Positions 35,021 to 42,855 of a DNA stretch of 46,504 nt are shown piece by piece (positions within the stretch are counted from its first letter, which is position 1; every line of letters begins with the position of its first letter). The notes under the pieces are model-generated. The model made no database searches. It was not told where the DNA came from and worked only from the letters and a program-made list of their open reading frames with translations. The stretch is from an uncultured Polaribacter sp. (lineage in GTDB: Bacteria > Bacteroidota > Bacteroidia > Flavobacteriales > Flavobacteriaceae). The DNA lies in assembly GCA_913020555.1 (NCBI GenBank), contig CAJWAC010000010.1:1-46504 (forward strand). The letters run 5' to 3'. Position numbers and translations under genes: made by a program.

Positions 35021-35872
35021 ATGAAAAATATATTTTGCATCGGTATTGGTTTAATTGGCGGTAGCTTTGCTATCGACATAAAAAAACAGCATCCAGAATC
35101 TATAATTTATGGAATTAGTAGAAAAGATGCTACCCTAGAAAAAGCCTTGGAGCTTAATTTAATTGATAAGAAAGCAACTTTAGACGATTTAAACAATGCA
35201 GATTTGGTAATTGTATCAATTCCTGTAGATGCTACCGTAAAATTATTGCCTACTATTTTGGATAAAATCTCAGATAAAACTTTAGTTTTTGACGCAGGTT
35301 CTACAAAAGAAGCAATTTGTAAAGTTGTTGAACATCATAAAAATAGAAGAAACTTTTTAGCTTGCCATCCCATTGCAGGAACTGAAAATTCCGGGCCAAC
35401 AGCTGCAATTTCTGACTTATATAAAGGGAAAACAAACATCATTTGTGAAGTTGAAAAAACAACTTTTCATTTACAAGAAAAAGCTTTAGACCTTTTTAGA
35501 GCTATTGGAATGCGTATTCGTTATATGGATCCTGTTTCGCACGATAAACATATTGCGTATGTTTCGCACTTATCTCACATTAGTTCATTTATGTTAGGCA
35601 AAACAGTGTTGGCCAAAGAAAAAAATGAAAGAGATATTTTTGATATGGCAGGTTCAGGATTTGCATCTACAGTGCGGCTGGCAAAAAGTTCACCAGCAAT
35701 GTGGGCGCCTATTTTCAATCAAAATAAAGAAAATGTCATTGAGTCGTTAGAGGAATACATCAATAATTTACAGAAATTTAAAGAATTGATGCAACAAGAT
35801 AATTTCTCCGAGATATTTAAAGAAATGGAGAATACAAATTATATAAAACAAATTTTAAACGGTATAAAATAA
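35021..35872 (+). CDS. tyrA: prephenate dehydrogenase
   Basis: This enzyme oxidatively decarboxylates prephenate to 4-hydroxyphenylpyruvate for tyrosine. The 283-residue protein has the NAD-binding GIGLIGGSFAID, VIVSIPVDATVKLLP, DAGSTKEAI, the catalytic-site histidines in CHPIAGTENSGP and HDKHIAYVSHLSHISSF, and GSGFASTVRLAKSSPAMW. No ACT domain follows, so feedback inhibition by tyrosine through that route is absent. It sits 138 bp after the aminotransferase and 20 bp before the DAHP synthase/chorismate mutase gene. Confidence 0.94.
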   Translation: MKNIFCIGIGLIGGSFAIDIKKQHPESIIYGISRKDATLEKALELNLIDKKATLDDLNNADLVIVSIPVDATVKLLPTILDKISDKTLVFDAGSTKEAICKVVEHHKNRRNFLACHPIAGTENSGPTAAISDLYKGKTNIICEVEKTTFHLQEKALDLFRAIGMRIRYMDPVSHDKHIAYVSHLSHISSFMLGKTVLAKEKNERDIFDMAGSGFASTVRLAKSSPAMWAPIFNQNKENVIESLEEYINNLQKFKELMQQDNFSEIFKEMENTNYIKQILNGIK

Positions 35873-35892
35873 AAGCCATAATAAAGATAAAA

Positions 35893-36975
35893 ATGAAGAA
35901 TACAGCAGCATTAAGAACATGGTTGGATGATATGAAACTAGATCATCCACTAGTAATAGCAGGGCCTTGTAGTGCAGAAACCGAAGAACAGGTTTTAAAA
36001 ATTGCGCACGAATTAAAAGATTCTGATGTAAACTATTATAGAGCAGGAATATGGAAACCAAGAACAAGACCTGGTAATTTTGAAGGTGTTGGTGCTTTAG
36101 GTTTAGGGTGGCTAAAAAAAGTAAAAGAAGAAACAGGCATGAAAACCTGCACAGAAGTTGCAAACGCTGCTCACTGTAAATTAGCTATTGAAAATGATGT
36201 AGATTTACTTTGGATTGGGGCTCGTTCAACCGTTTCTCCATTTATTATGCAAGAAATTGCAGACGCCTTAGCAGGTACAGATAAAATTGTTTTAGTAAAA
36301 AATCCTGTAAATCCAGATTTAGCCCTTTGGCTTGGTGGTATTGAAAGATTATATACAGCAGGAATTAAAAATTTAGGTGCAATTCACAGAGGGTTTTCTA
36401 CTTATGACAAGTCTAAGTACAGAAATAATCCAAACTGGCAATTGGCAATTGAATTCCAAAATAAATTTCCAGATTTACCGTTAATCTGCGATCCTTCGCA
36501 TATTACAGGAAATAGAGAAATGATTCAAGATGTTTCTCAAGTAGCCTTAGATTTAAATTTCGATGGTTTAATGATAGAAACTCATTGGGATCCTGAGAAT
36601 GCTTGGTCAGATGCGGCGCAACAAGTAACCCCTACAAAATTAAAATTAATTATGGAGGAGTTAAAAATTAAGAAACCAACTGAAACAGCTGCAGATTATA
36701 GAGAATCGCTAGGAAATCTAAGAGCTCAAATTAATGTGGTTGATGACCAATTAATCGAGTTGTTAGGAAAGCGTATGGAAGTAGCTGATCAAATAGGAGC
36801 ATTAAAGAAAGAGAAAAACGTTGCGGTTTTACAATCAAGACGTTGGAACGAAATTCTTGGAAATATGGTTTTAGAAGGAACTAGTAAAGGATTAAGTGAG
36901 GAGTTTGTGTTAAAAATGTTTAAAGCAATCCACCAAGAATCCATTAATCATCAAGAAAAGATTATCAACGGATAA
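35893..36975 (+). CDS. bifunctional 3-deoxy-7-phosphoheptulonate synthase/chorismate mutase
   Basis: The 360-residue fusion joins a type I-beta DAHP synthase (about 1-265) to an AroQ-type chorismate mutase (about 270-360). The synthase shows VIAGPCSAETEEQ, YRAGIWKPRTRPGNFEGVG, LWIGARSTVSPF, LVKNPVNPDLALWLGG, IHRGFS, and CDPSHITGNR with metal-binding residues. The mutase shows LRAQINVVDDQLIELLGKRM, ADQIGALKKEKN and a C-terminal helix FKAIHQESINHQ. It carries out both entry to the shikimate pathway and the branch step to prephenate, so one operon contains entry, branch and both final arms. It is the last gene before the terminator at 37124-37160. Confidence 0.95.
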   Translation: MKNTAALRTWLDDMKLDHPLVIAGPCSAETEEQVLKIAHELKDSDVNYYRAGIWKPRTRPGNFEGVGALGLGWLKKVKEETGMKTCTEVANAAHCKLAIENDVDLLWIGARSTVSPFIMQEIADALAGTDKIVLVKNPVNPDLALWLGGIERLYTAGIKNLGAIHRGFSTYDKSKYRNNPNWQLAIEFQNKFPDLPLICDPSHITGNREMIQDVSQVALDLNFDGLMIETHWDPENAWSDAAQQVTPTKLKLIMEELKIKKPTETAADYRESLGNLRAQINVVDDQLIELLGKRMEVADQIGALKKEKNVAVLQSRRWNEILGNMVLEGTSKGLSEEFVLKMFKAIHQESINHQEKIING

Positions 36976-36980
36976 TTTTT

Positions 36981-37072
36981 GGGCGTTACCTAAAGGTCAG
37001 GCTTTCATTACTCACTTTTTTTGCCGAAAAAAAGCAAAAAAGAGTTCAAACATGCCATTCAATCCTTAACGC
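36981..37072. repeat. flavobacterial-type intergenic palindromic repeat, one degenerate copy
   Basis: The 92-bp element begins GGGCGTTACC and ends CCTTAACGC, so GCGTTA (36983-36988) and TAACGC (37067-37072) are inverted ends. In the middle CTTTTTTTGC and GCAAAAAAG form a stem around CGAAAAAA. I recall very similar elements ('GGGCGTTACC...GGTCGGGCTTTC...TTTTTTTGCC...CTAACGC') scattered between genes of many Flavobacteriia, so I take this as a worn copy. It lies just after the DAHP synthase/mutase gene. No second copy was noticed in the window. Confidence 0.6.
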
Positions 37073-37123
37073 GTATCGCAAACCCAAACAAAAGTAATTT
37101 AGAGTTGCTTTCAGATATTTTAT

Positions 37124-37165
37124 AAATACTCTTCAGATCTTTAAAATCTGAAGGGTATTTATTTT
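37124..37165 (+). terminator. terminator of the Phe/Tyr operon
   Basis: AAATACTCTTCAGAT (37124-37138) pairs with ATCTGAAGGGTATTT (37146-37160) over 15 positions with one G-T pair and a 7-base loop, followed by ATTTT. It lies between the aromatic operon and rsgA. Confidence 0.85.
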
Positions 37166-37173
37166 AAATTCTG

Positions 37174-37181
37174 CATCTTTG
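37174..37181 (+). promoter_or_regulatory. -7-like promoter box (CATCTTTG) of rsgA
   Basis: CATCTTTG differs from TAnnTTTG at the first base and ends six bases before the rsgA ATG at 37187. If used, the transcript would be essentially leaderless. It directly follows the operon terminator, where a promoter for rsgA-dtd is needed. Confidence 0.4.
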
Positions 37182-37186
37182 TAGTA

Positions 37187-38152
37187 ATGAGAGGAATTGT
37201 ATATAAATCTACAGGCAGTTGGTATTGGGTAAAATCTAAAGATGGTCTTTTGCACAAATGTAGAATTAAAGGAAAATTTAGGATAAAAGGAATAAAAAGT
37301 ACCAATCCTATTGCAGTTGGAGATAAAGTTGTATTCGATTTAGAAAAAAAAGGAGATGAAGAAACAGGCGTTATTAAAACCATTTTAGATAGAGATAATT
37401 TTATTGTAAGAAAATCTGTAAATCTATCTAAACAAACCCATATTATTGCTGCAAATGTAGATCAAGTTTTCTTATTGATAACTATAAATAATCCGCCAAC
37501 ATTTACCGCTTTTATAGATCGTTTTTTAGTAACAACAAGAGCTTACAGAGTAGATACTATTCTAGTTTTCAATAAAATTGATGCTTATGAAATTGAAGAA
37601 AGAGCAGAGATTTTATACCTTAAAGATATTTATGAAGCTATTGGTTATAGATGTTTAGAAGTGTCTGCTACTCAAAATAAAAATGTAGATCAAATTAAAG
37701 ATTTGATGTTAGGTAAAACATCAATGTTTGTTGGGCATTCAGGAGTTGGTAAAACTACATTGGTAAATGCAATAGAACCTTCTTTAGATTTAAAAACCAA
37801 AGAGATCTCAGATCAACACAAACAAGGGCAGCATACAACAACTTTTGCAGAAATGTTCGATTTAAGTTTCAATGCACAAATTATTGATACGCCAGGAATC
37901 AAAGGTTTTGGGGTTGTTGATATGGATAAATATGAGTTAGGCGATTATTTTCCTGAGTTTTTTAAGTTAAAACAACATTGTAAATTCAATGATTGCTTGC
38001 ATTTAAAAGAACCAAAATGTGCAGTTAAAGAGGCTTTAGAAAATGAAGAAATTAGCTGGTCTAGGTATAGGAGTTATTTGCAGATATTAGAGGGCGAAGA
38101 AGAAACCGAACATTACAGAACAGATATTTGGAATGAAGAAGATAATGAGTAG
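37187..38152 (+). CDS. rsgA: ribosome small subunit-dependent GTPase A
   Basis: RsgA is a circularly permuted GTPase that checks late maturation of the 30S subunit. The 321-residue protein has an OB-fold N-terminus (SWYWVKSKDGLLHKCRIKG, VGDKVVF), then the permuted GTPase: G4 VFNKID precedes G1 GHSGVGKTTLVNAI and G3 IIDTPGIKGFG. A zinc knuckle follows (HCKFNDCLHLKEPKCAV). All expected motifs are intact. Four bases separate it from dtd, forming a two-gene translation-quality operon. Confidence 0.96.
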   Translation: MRGIVYKSTGSWYWVKSKDGLLHKCRIKGKFRIKGIKSTNPIAVGDKVVFDLEKKGDEETGVIKTILDRDNFIVRKSVNLSKQTHIIAANVDQVFLLITINNPPTFTAFIDRFLVTTRAYRVDTILVFNKIDAYEIEERAEILYLKDIYEAIGYRCLEVSATQNKNVDQIKDLMLGKTSMFVGHSGVGKTTLVNAIEPSLDLKTKEISDQHKQGQHTTTFAEMFDLSFNAQIIDTPGIKGFGVVDMDKYELGDYFPEFFKLKQHCKFNDCLHLKEPKCAVKEALENEEISWSRYRSYLQILEGEEETEHYRTDIWNEEDNE

Positions 38153-38155
38153 TTT

Positions 38156-38611
38156 ATGAAAGTTGTTATTCAAAGAGTTTCCAAGGCAAGTGTTACTGTT
38201 GTTCATGGAGAAACCATAGCAAGCATCAAAAGAGGATTACTGGTTCTTTTAGGAATTGTAAATGAAGATACTCAAGAAGATATCAATTGGTTAGTAAAAA
38301 AAGTGAGTAATCTTCGCATTTTTAATGATGAAAATGGCGTAATGAATAAATCCCTTATAGATATAAATGGAGGAGTAATTGTGGTTAGTCAATTTACTTT
38401 ACAAGCATCAACCAAAAAAGGAAACAGACCAAGTTATATAAGAGCAGCAAAACCAGATGTTGCAATTCCATTATATGAAAAATTCATAACTACGTTAGAA
38501 AAAGAAACTTCTATAAAAATACAAACAGGTCAGTTTGGAGCAGATATGAAGGTTGAACTCTTAAATGATGGCCCAGTCACAATTATTATCGATTCTAAAA
38601 ACAAAGACTAA
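38156..38611 (+). CDS. dtd: D-aminoacyl-tRNA deacylase
   Basis: This enzyme hydrolyses D-aminoacyl-tRNAs to prevent D-amino acids entering protein. The 151-residue protein is full length and keeps the start MKVVIQRVSKASVTV, the SQFTL motif (VVSQFTLQAS) and the cis-GlyPro motif region GNRPSYIRA, which together form the chiral-proofreading site. It lies 3 bp after rsgA and is very probably co-transcribed with it. Confidence 0.97.
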   Translation: MKVVIQRVSKASVTVVHGETIASIKRGLLVLLGIVNEDTQEDINWLVKKVSNLRIFNDENGVMNKSLIDINGGVIVVSQFTLQASTKKGNRPSYIRAAKPDVAIPLYEKFITTLEKETSIKIQTGQFGADMKVELLNDGPVTIIIDSKNKD

Positions 38612-38674
38612 CTTCATTTTGTTAAAGTTATATTAATACATTTAGATGAAATAACTAGTAAAACCATATAATTG

Positions 38675-38682
38675 TATATTTG
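38675..38682 (+). promoter_or_regulatory. -7 promoter box (TATATTTG) of the YceI gene
   Basis: TATATTTG matches TAnnTTTG exactly and lies 40 bases upstream of the YceI start codon at 38723. No clear -33 TTTG precedes it. Confidence 0.55.
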
Positions 38683-38722
38683 CCTAGGAAAATAAAATAT
38701 AAATTAACCAAATTTTAAAACA

Positions 38723-39364
38723 ATGAAAAAATTAATAGTATCGTTAGTAGTTATTGCATCAGTATTAACATCTTGTAAAAGTGAGAAAAAAGAGAAAGCT
38801 ATAGAAACCAAAGTAGCAGAAAAAGTAGTGGTGGAGGTTTCAGAATTAAACAATGTAGATACAGCAGCATCAGTTTTAACTTGGAAAGGAACAAAACCAA
38901 CTGGCGCACACGATGGTTCTGTGATGATTAAAGATGGTGATTTAGTATTAGAAGAAGGCAAAGTAACAGGAGGAGAGTTTGTAATTGATATGAATTCTAT
39001 TAAAGTTTTAGATATTCCTGCAGACAATGGAGGTAATGCTAAATTAGTTGGCCATTTAGTAAGTGCAGACTTTTTTGATGTAGCAAAATATCCAACATCT
39101 AAATTTATTATAACTAAAGTAGAAGATAAAGGAGAAAAAATTCATGTTACTGGTAATTTAACCTTGAAGGATGTTACAAAAAGTATTACAATTCCTGCAA
39201 CTGTTTCACAAGAAGGTGATGTAACTATTTTTGCTAGTGAAAAATTTATGGTTAATAGAGCAGAGTTTAATGTAAAGTATGCTTCTAAATCATTTTTTGG
39301 AGATTTAAAAGATAAATTTATCGATGATAATATGGAATTATCTTTTACAGTGAAAACAAAATAA
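38723..39364 (+). CDS. YceI family lipoprotein
   Basis: The 213-residue protein has a lipoprotein signal (SVLTSCKSEK lipobox), a short charged linker and a YceI domain: VLTWKGTKPTGAHDGSVMIKDG, GGEFVIDMNSIKVLDI, GHLVSADFFDVAKYPTSKF, VTGNLTLKDVTKSITIP, and FMVNRAEFNVKYAS. YceI proteins are lipocalin-like barrels that bind polyisoprenoids; some are induced by base or osmotic stress. The ligand here is unknown. It has its own promoter and terminator, so it appears to be a single-gene unit. Confidence 0.92.
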   Translation: MKKLIVSLVVIASVLTSCKSEKKEKAIETKVAEKVVVEVSELNNVDTAASVLTWKGTKPTGAHDGSVMIKDGDLVLEEGKVTGGEFVIDMNSIKVLDIPADNGGNAKLVGHLVSADFFDVAKYPTSKFIITKVEDKGEKIHVTGNLTLKDVTKSITIPATVSQEGDVTIFASEKFMVNRAEFNVKYASKSFFGDLKDKFIDDNMELSFTVKTK

Positions 39365-39502
39365 TTATCTTTTAATTAAATTATTACTGTAATTAAAATC
39401 TTAGTTTTATTTATAATTTACTCTTAAAATATATTTGTTCAAAGTAATTATTTTGGTTTCTTGAAATCTATTTAATAATACTTAGATTATTTTAATTTTT
39501 AC

Positions 39503-39536
39503 AAACCCAAAACTGAAAGTTTTGGGTTTTCTTTTT
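39503..39536 (+). terminator. terminator between YceI and the Lrp regulator (bidirectional)
   Basis: AAACCCAAAACT (39503-39514) pairs perfectly with AGTTTTGGGTTT (39518-39529) around a 3-base loop, followed by TCTTTTTT on the plus strand. It serves YceI from the left, 138 bp after its stop, and lies just beyond the Lrp stop codon on the minus strand, so it probably works in both directions. Confidence 0.85.
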
Positions 39537-39991
39537 TACAATTTAATTGAAGTTGTATTTTTAACCTGCTCAATAGCAAAAGTACTATGAGTACTTCCAA
39601 TATATTTTATTGCAGTCAATTTTGTTACCATGAAATCTCGATAGGAATCCATATCTTTTACGTAAATTTTTAAAATATAATCATAGTCTCCACTTACATG
39701 GAAACATTCGGAAACTTCTTCTAATTTTAAAATTTCACGTTCAAACGTTGTAACATATTCTTTAGAGTGTTGTACCAATTTTATATGGCAAAAAACTAAA
39801 AACGATTTTTCAATTTTATTTTTATTAATGATAGCCACATATTTTTCAATCACATTACGATTTTCTAGTTTTTTAATACGTTCATAAACAGCAGTTACAG
39901 ATAAATTTAGCTGTAAAGACAGCTGCTTTGTAGTTTGCTTGCTGTCTTGTTGTAATAAATTGATGAGTCTTTTATCCGTAGTGTCTAACAT
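39536..39991 (-). CDS. Lrp/AsnC family transcriptional regulator
   Basis: The 151-residue protein has an N-terminal helix-turn-helix (LINLLQQDSKQTTKQLSLQL, then LSVTAVYERIKKLENRNVIE) and a C-terminal AsnC/RAM ligand-binding domain (SECFHVSGDYDYILKIYVKD). Such regulators bind an amino acid and often control the adjacent gene. It is divergent from a PLP-dependent Cys/Met-family enzyme, whose promoter carries a perfect 9-bp inverted repeat. Control of that enzyme by methionine, cysteine or a related amino acid is therefore likely, by inference. Confidence 0.95.
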   Translation of the reverse strand: MLDTTDKRLINLLQQDSKQTTKQLSLQLNLSVTAVYERIKKLENRNVIEKYVAIINKNKIEKSFLVFCHIKLVQHSKEYVTTFEREILKLEEVSECFHVSGDYDYILKIYVKDMDSYRDFMVTKLTAIKYIGSTHSTFAIEQVKNTTSIKL

Positions 39992-40092
39992 TGTAAATTT
40001 TCTATAAATGGGTGAAGAATTAGGTTGATTTAGTTTTTTAAATAGGTAATTAAAGTAAATTTAGTAAAATAATCTAATTATTTTAGTTTATG

Positions 40093-40123
40093 TTGATTTA
40101 TTTTCTGTTTAAGCTTAATTTTG
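40093..40123 (+). promoter_or_regulatory. promoter of the PLP-dependent lyase gene
   Basis: TTG (40093-40095), a 20-base spacer and TAATTTTG (40116-40123) fit the Bacteroidota TTTG-N17-23-TAnnTTTG pattern. The -7 box overlaps the inverted repeat at 40119-40140, and the ATG at 40143 lies about 15 bases beyond the predicted start site. Confidence 0.65.
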
Positions 40124-40140
40124 TGTTATAAAACACAAAA
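40119..40140. promoter_or_regulatory. perfect inverted repeat over the lyase promoter, probable operator
   Basis: TTTTGTGTT (40119-40127) and AACACAAAA (40132-40140) are perfect complements separated by ATAA. The dyad covers the end of the -7 box, the predicted transcription start and the leader, stopping two bases before the ATG. Next to a divergent Lrp regulator gene, a repressor site is the natural reading, although as RNA it would also form a hairpin just ahead of the start codon. Confidence 0.6.
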
Positions 40141-40142
40141 AC

Positions 40143-41342
40143 ATGAAATTCAACCCAGCAGATAATATTCAAGATTTACAATACTTTGGAGAGTTTGGAG
40201 GCGTAAATCCATCCATATCAGATTCATCAACTTATACATTTTTATCAGCAAAAACAATGTTTGATACTTTTGAAGGAAATGCAGACGGTTGTTATTTGTA
40301 TTCACGCCATTCAACACCTTCAAATTTATACTTGGGAGAGGCTTTAGCAGCAATGGAAGGAACAGAAACTGCAAATGTTTCAGCCTCAGGAATGGGAGCC
40401 ATTACTCCAGTTTTATTACAATTATGTAATGCAGGAGATCATATTGTATCGAGTAGAACTATTTATGGAGGTACCTATGCGTTCTTAAAAAACTTTACAC
40501 CAAAATTAGGTATAGAAACATCTTTTGTAGACATTACAAAATTAGATATCGTAGAGAAAGCCATAACCAAAAATACAAAAGTTTTATACTGCGAGTCTGT
40601 GAGTAACCCACTTTTAGAGGTTGCAGATATAAAAAGTTTATCAGCTTTAGCAAAAAAATATAATTTGAAATTAGTGGTGGATAATACTTTTTCGCCACTA
40701 TCAATTTCTCCGGCAAAATTAGGAGCAGATATTGTTTGCCATAGTTTAACTAAATTTATCAATGGTTCTTCAGATACAGTTGGAGGTGTTGTTTGTGGAA
40801 CACAAGAATTTATTGACGATTTAAGAAACGTAAATGACGGAGCAAGCATGTTATTGGGCTCAACTATGGATAGTTTAAGAGCGGCTTCTGTCTTAAAAAA
40901 TATGAGAACTTTACATATCAGAATGAAACAACACAGTTACAATGCTGCTTATTTGGCTGATAAATTCCAAGCAGACGGCTTAAAAACAGTTTATCCTGGT
41001 TTAAAATCACATCCATCTCACATCCTTTTTAAAGAAATGATGAATGAAGCTTATGGTTTTGGAGGAATGTTAACTTTAGATGTGGGTTCATTAGAAAAAG
41101 CTAATGAATTAATGGAGTTAATGCAACACAAAAACTTAGGATATCTAGCAGTTAGCTTAGGCTTTTACAAAACTTTATTTTCGGCACCAGGAAGTTCAAC
41201 ATCATCAGAAATTCCAGAAGATGAGCAAAAAGAAATGGGGCTTTCAGATGGTTTAATTCGTTTTTCTATAGGTCTAGATAATAATATCGAAAGAACATAC
41301 CAAATGATGAAAGCTTGTATGTTACAAGTAGGAGTTTTATAA
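40143..41342 (+). CDS. PLP-dependent Cys/Met metabolism family enzyme (methionine gamma-lyase or cystathionine synthase/lyase-like)
   Basis: The 399-residue enzyme shows the family pattern: YSRHSTPSNLYLGEALAAME, SASGMGAITPVLLQL, SRTIYGGTYAFL, CESVSNPLLEVADIK, VVDNTFSPLSISPAKLGADI and the PLP lysine in VCHSLTKFINGSSDTVGG. C-terminal SLGFYKTLFSAPGSSTSS includes the usual substrate arginine/serine region. Methionine gamma-lyases have a cysteine two residues after the active-site tyrosine (YGC); here it is YGG, as in cystathionine enzymes, so the reaction is undecided. The divergent Lrp regulator and the operator-like dyad suggest induction by an amino acid, which favours a catabolic lyase. Confidence 0.85.
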   Translation: MKFNPADNIQDLQYFGEFGGVNPSISDSSTYTFLSAKTMFDTFEGNADGCYLYSRHSTPSNLYLGEALAAMEGTETANVSASGMGAITPVLLQLCNAGDHIVSSRTIYGGTYAFLKNFTPKLGIETSFVDITKLDIVEKAITKNTKVLYCESVSNPLLEVADIKSLSALAKKYNLKLVVDNTFSPLSISPAKLGADIVCHSLTKFINGSSDTVGGVVCGTQEFIDDLRNVNDGASMLLGSTMDSLRAASVLKNMRTLHIRMKQHSYNAAYLADKFQADGLKTVYPGLKSHPSHILFKEMMNEAYGFGGMLTLDVGSLEKANELMELMQHKNLGYLAVSLGFYKTLFSAPGSSTSSEIPEDEQKEMGLSDGLIRFSIGLDNNIERTYQMMKACMLQVGVL

Positions 41343-41478
41343 TTTTCAAAGTAAAATAGAAACTTTATTTATTTTAAGGGCAAAGCACCCAATAAAAGAG
41401 GAATTTTTGCAATATTTGTATTTTAAGCTTAATAATGAACAATAATCTATTGATTTATGTTTTTTTAAATTATTCATT

Positions 41479-42441
41479 ATGAAAATATTAGTGCAAATAG
41501 CAAGAATAATTGTAGGAGTCTTATTTATATTTTCAGGTTTTGTAAAATTGGTAGATCCAATTGGGTCTCAATATAAATTTGAAGAATATTTTTCAGAAGG
41601 TGTCCTAAATTTAGAATTTCTAATTCCTTATGCATTGCCATTTGCAGTATTTTTAATTATTTCAGAGATTGTTTTGGGATTTGCTTTATTAGTGGGGTGG
41701 AAGGCAAAATTTACTGTTGGAAGTTTAAAAATAATGATTTTAGTATTCTTGTTTTTAACTTGGTATTCAGCTTATTATGATAAAGTTACAGATTGTGGTT
41801 GTTTTGGGGATGCTATAAAATTAAAACCTTGGGAAACTTTCTATAAAGATGTAATTCTAACCCTTTTGATATTTTTTATTGGATTTAAAATCTATTGGAT
41901 AAAACCAGTTTTGCCAAAAAGTAATCCGGGTTTCGTCGTTTTCTTATCTTTATTAATTTCAAGCACAATTACCTATTATGTATTGGTTCATCTGCCAATT
42001 ATCGACTTTAGGGCTTATGCAATTGGTAAAAATATTCCTGAAGGAATGGTTTATAAAGATGATGGAGAAATTCCTCCAGTACATGATTTCTTCTTAGAAG
42101 ATGCTCAAAACGATTTAGCTTCAAAAATTCTGAAAATGGATAAAGTAGTGCTGGTTATTATGTCTAGTTTAGAAAAATCAGATTACATAGCGTTTCCAGA
42201 AGTGAAAGTATTTGCACAAAAAGCTCTCAAAAAAGATTATAAAGTCTATGGGGTTTCAGCCTCTTTTTCTGAGATTATTCAGTTAACCACTGAGAAATTT
42301 GAACTTCCATTTGAATTTTTATTTTGTGACGAAACAACTTTGAAAACAATGATTAGAGCCAATCCAGGCATTATAATCTTAAACAAGGGTACAGTTACTG
42401 AAAAGAAAAACTGGAGAGATATTGAAGATATAGAACTGTAA
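41479..42441 (+). CDS. DoxX/MauE-like membrane protein with thioredoxin-like C-terminal region (BT_3928 family)
   Basis: The 320-residue protein has four membrane helices (about 1-145) of the DoxX/MauE type, starting QIARIIVGVLFIFSGFVKL and including CGCFGDAIKLKPWETFYKDV, the hallmark 'DCGCFG' motif. A fifth helix lies at about 155-170. The C-terminal 140 residues resemble a thioredoxin-like fold (VVLVIMSSLEKSDY), without a CxxC pair. This matches what is named BT_3928 family in Bacteroidota. A redox role at the membrane is likely for the CGCF motif but untested. It overlaps crcB by one base. Confidence 0.85.
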   Translation: MKILVQIARIIVGVLFIFSGFVKLVDPIGSQYKFEEYFSEGVLNLEFLIPYALPFAVFLIISEIVLGFALLVGWKAKFTVGSLKIMILVFLFLTWYSAYYDKVTDCGCFGDAIKLKPWETFYKDVILTLLIFFIGFKIYWIKPVLPKSNPGFVVFLSLLISSTITYYVLVHLPIIDFRAYAIGKNIPEGMVYKDDGEIPPVHDFFLEDAQNDLASKILKMDKVVLVIMSSLEKSDYIAFPEVKVFAQKALKKDYKVYGVSASFSEIIQLTTEKFELPFEFLFCDETTLKTMIRANPGIIILNKGTVTEKKNWRDIEDIEL

Positions 42442-42812
42442 TGAAAAGTTTGTTTTTGGTTTTTATTGGAGGAGGTTTTGGTAGTGTTTTACGTTTTTTG
42501 ATTGGAAAATGGTTTAATAATGCAGAGAACGGAATTCCTTATGGAACTTTTATCGCAAATATTTTAGGGAGTTTAATCATAGGGTTTATTCTGGGTTATG
42601 CTGCAAAAAATGAAGCATTAACTCAAAATCATACGTTATTATTAGCAACAGGTTTTTGTGGAGGTTTTACTACATTTTCAACGTTTGCTTATGAAAATCA
42701 TGTATTTTTAAAGTCAGGAGACTTTACCTCTTTTGCTCTTTACACGATTATGAGCTTTGTGGTTGGATTTATTGCTGTTTTTGCAGGAATATATTTAGTT
42801 AAATTTATATAA
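42441..42812 (+). CDS. crcB: fluoride efflux channel CrcB/Fluc
   Basis: The 123-residue protein has four membrane helices with the Fluc signatures: GGGFGSVLRFLIGKWF at the start, GTFIANILGSLIIGFILG, and the central GFCGGFTTFSTFAYE that lines the fluoride pore and sodium site. Dual-topology Fluc dimers export fluoride passively. Its ATG shares a base with the stop of the DoxX-like gene, so it is coupled to it. No fluoride riboswitch precedes it. Confidence 0.95.
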   Translation: MKSLFLVFIGGGFGSVLRFLIGKWFNNAENGIPYGTFIANILGSLIIGFILGYAAKNEALTQNHTLLLATGFCGGFTTFSTFAYENHVFLKSGDFTSFALYTIMSFVVGFIAVFAGIYLVKFI

Positions 42813-42855
42813 ATAATGGTTCCGATTTATTAGAACTATAAAAAAATACATCTAT

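Noticed and set aside
42300-42441. fluoride riboswitch before crcB
   Set aside because: crcB begins within the stop of the preceding gene, leaving no leader, and no fluoride-aptamer-like structure is visible.
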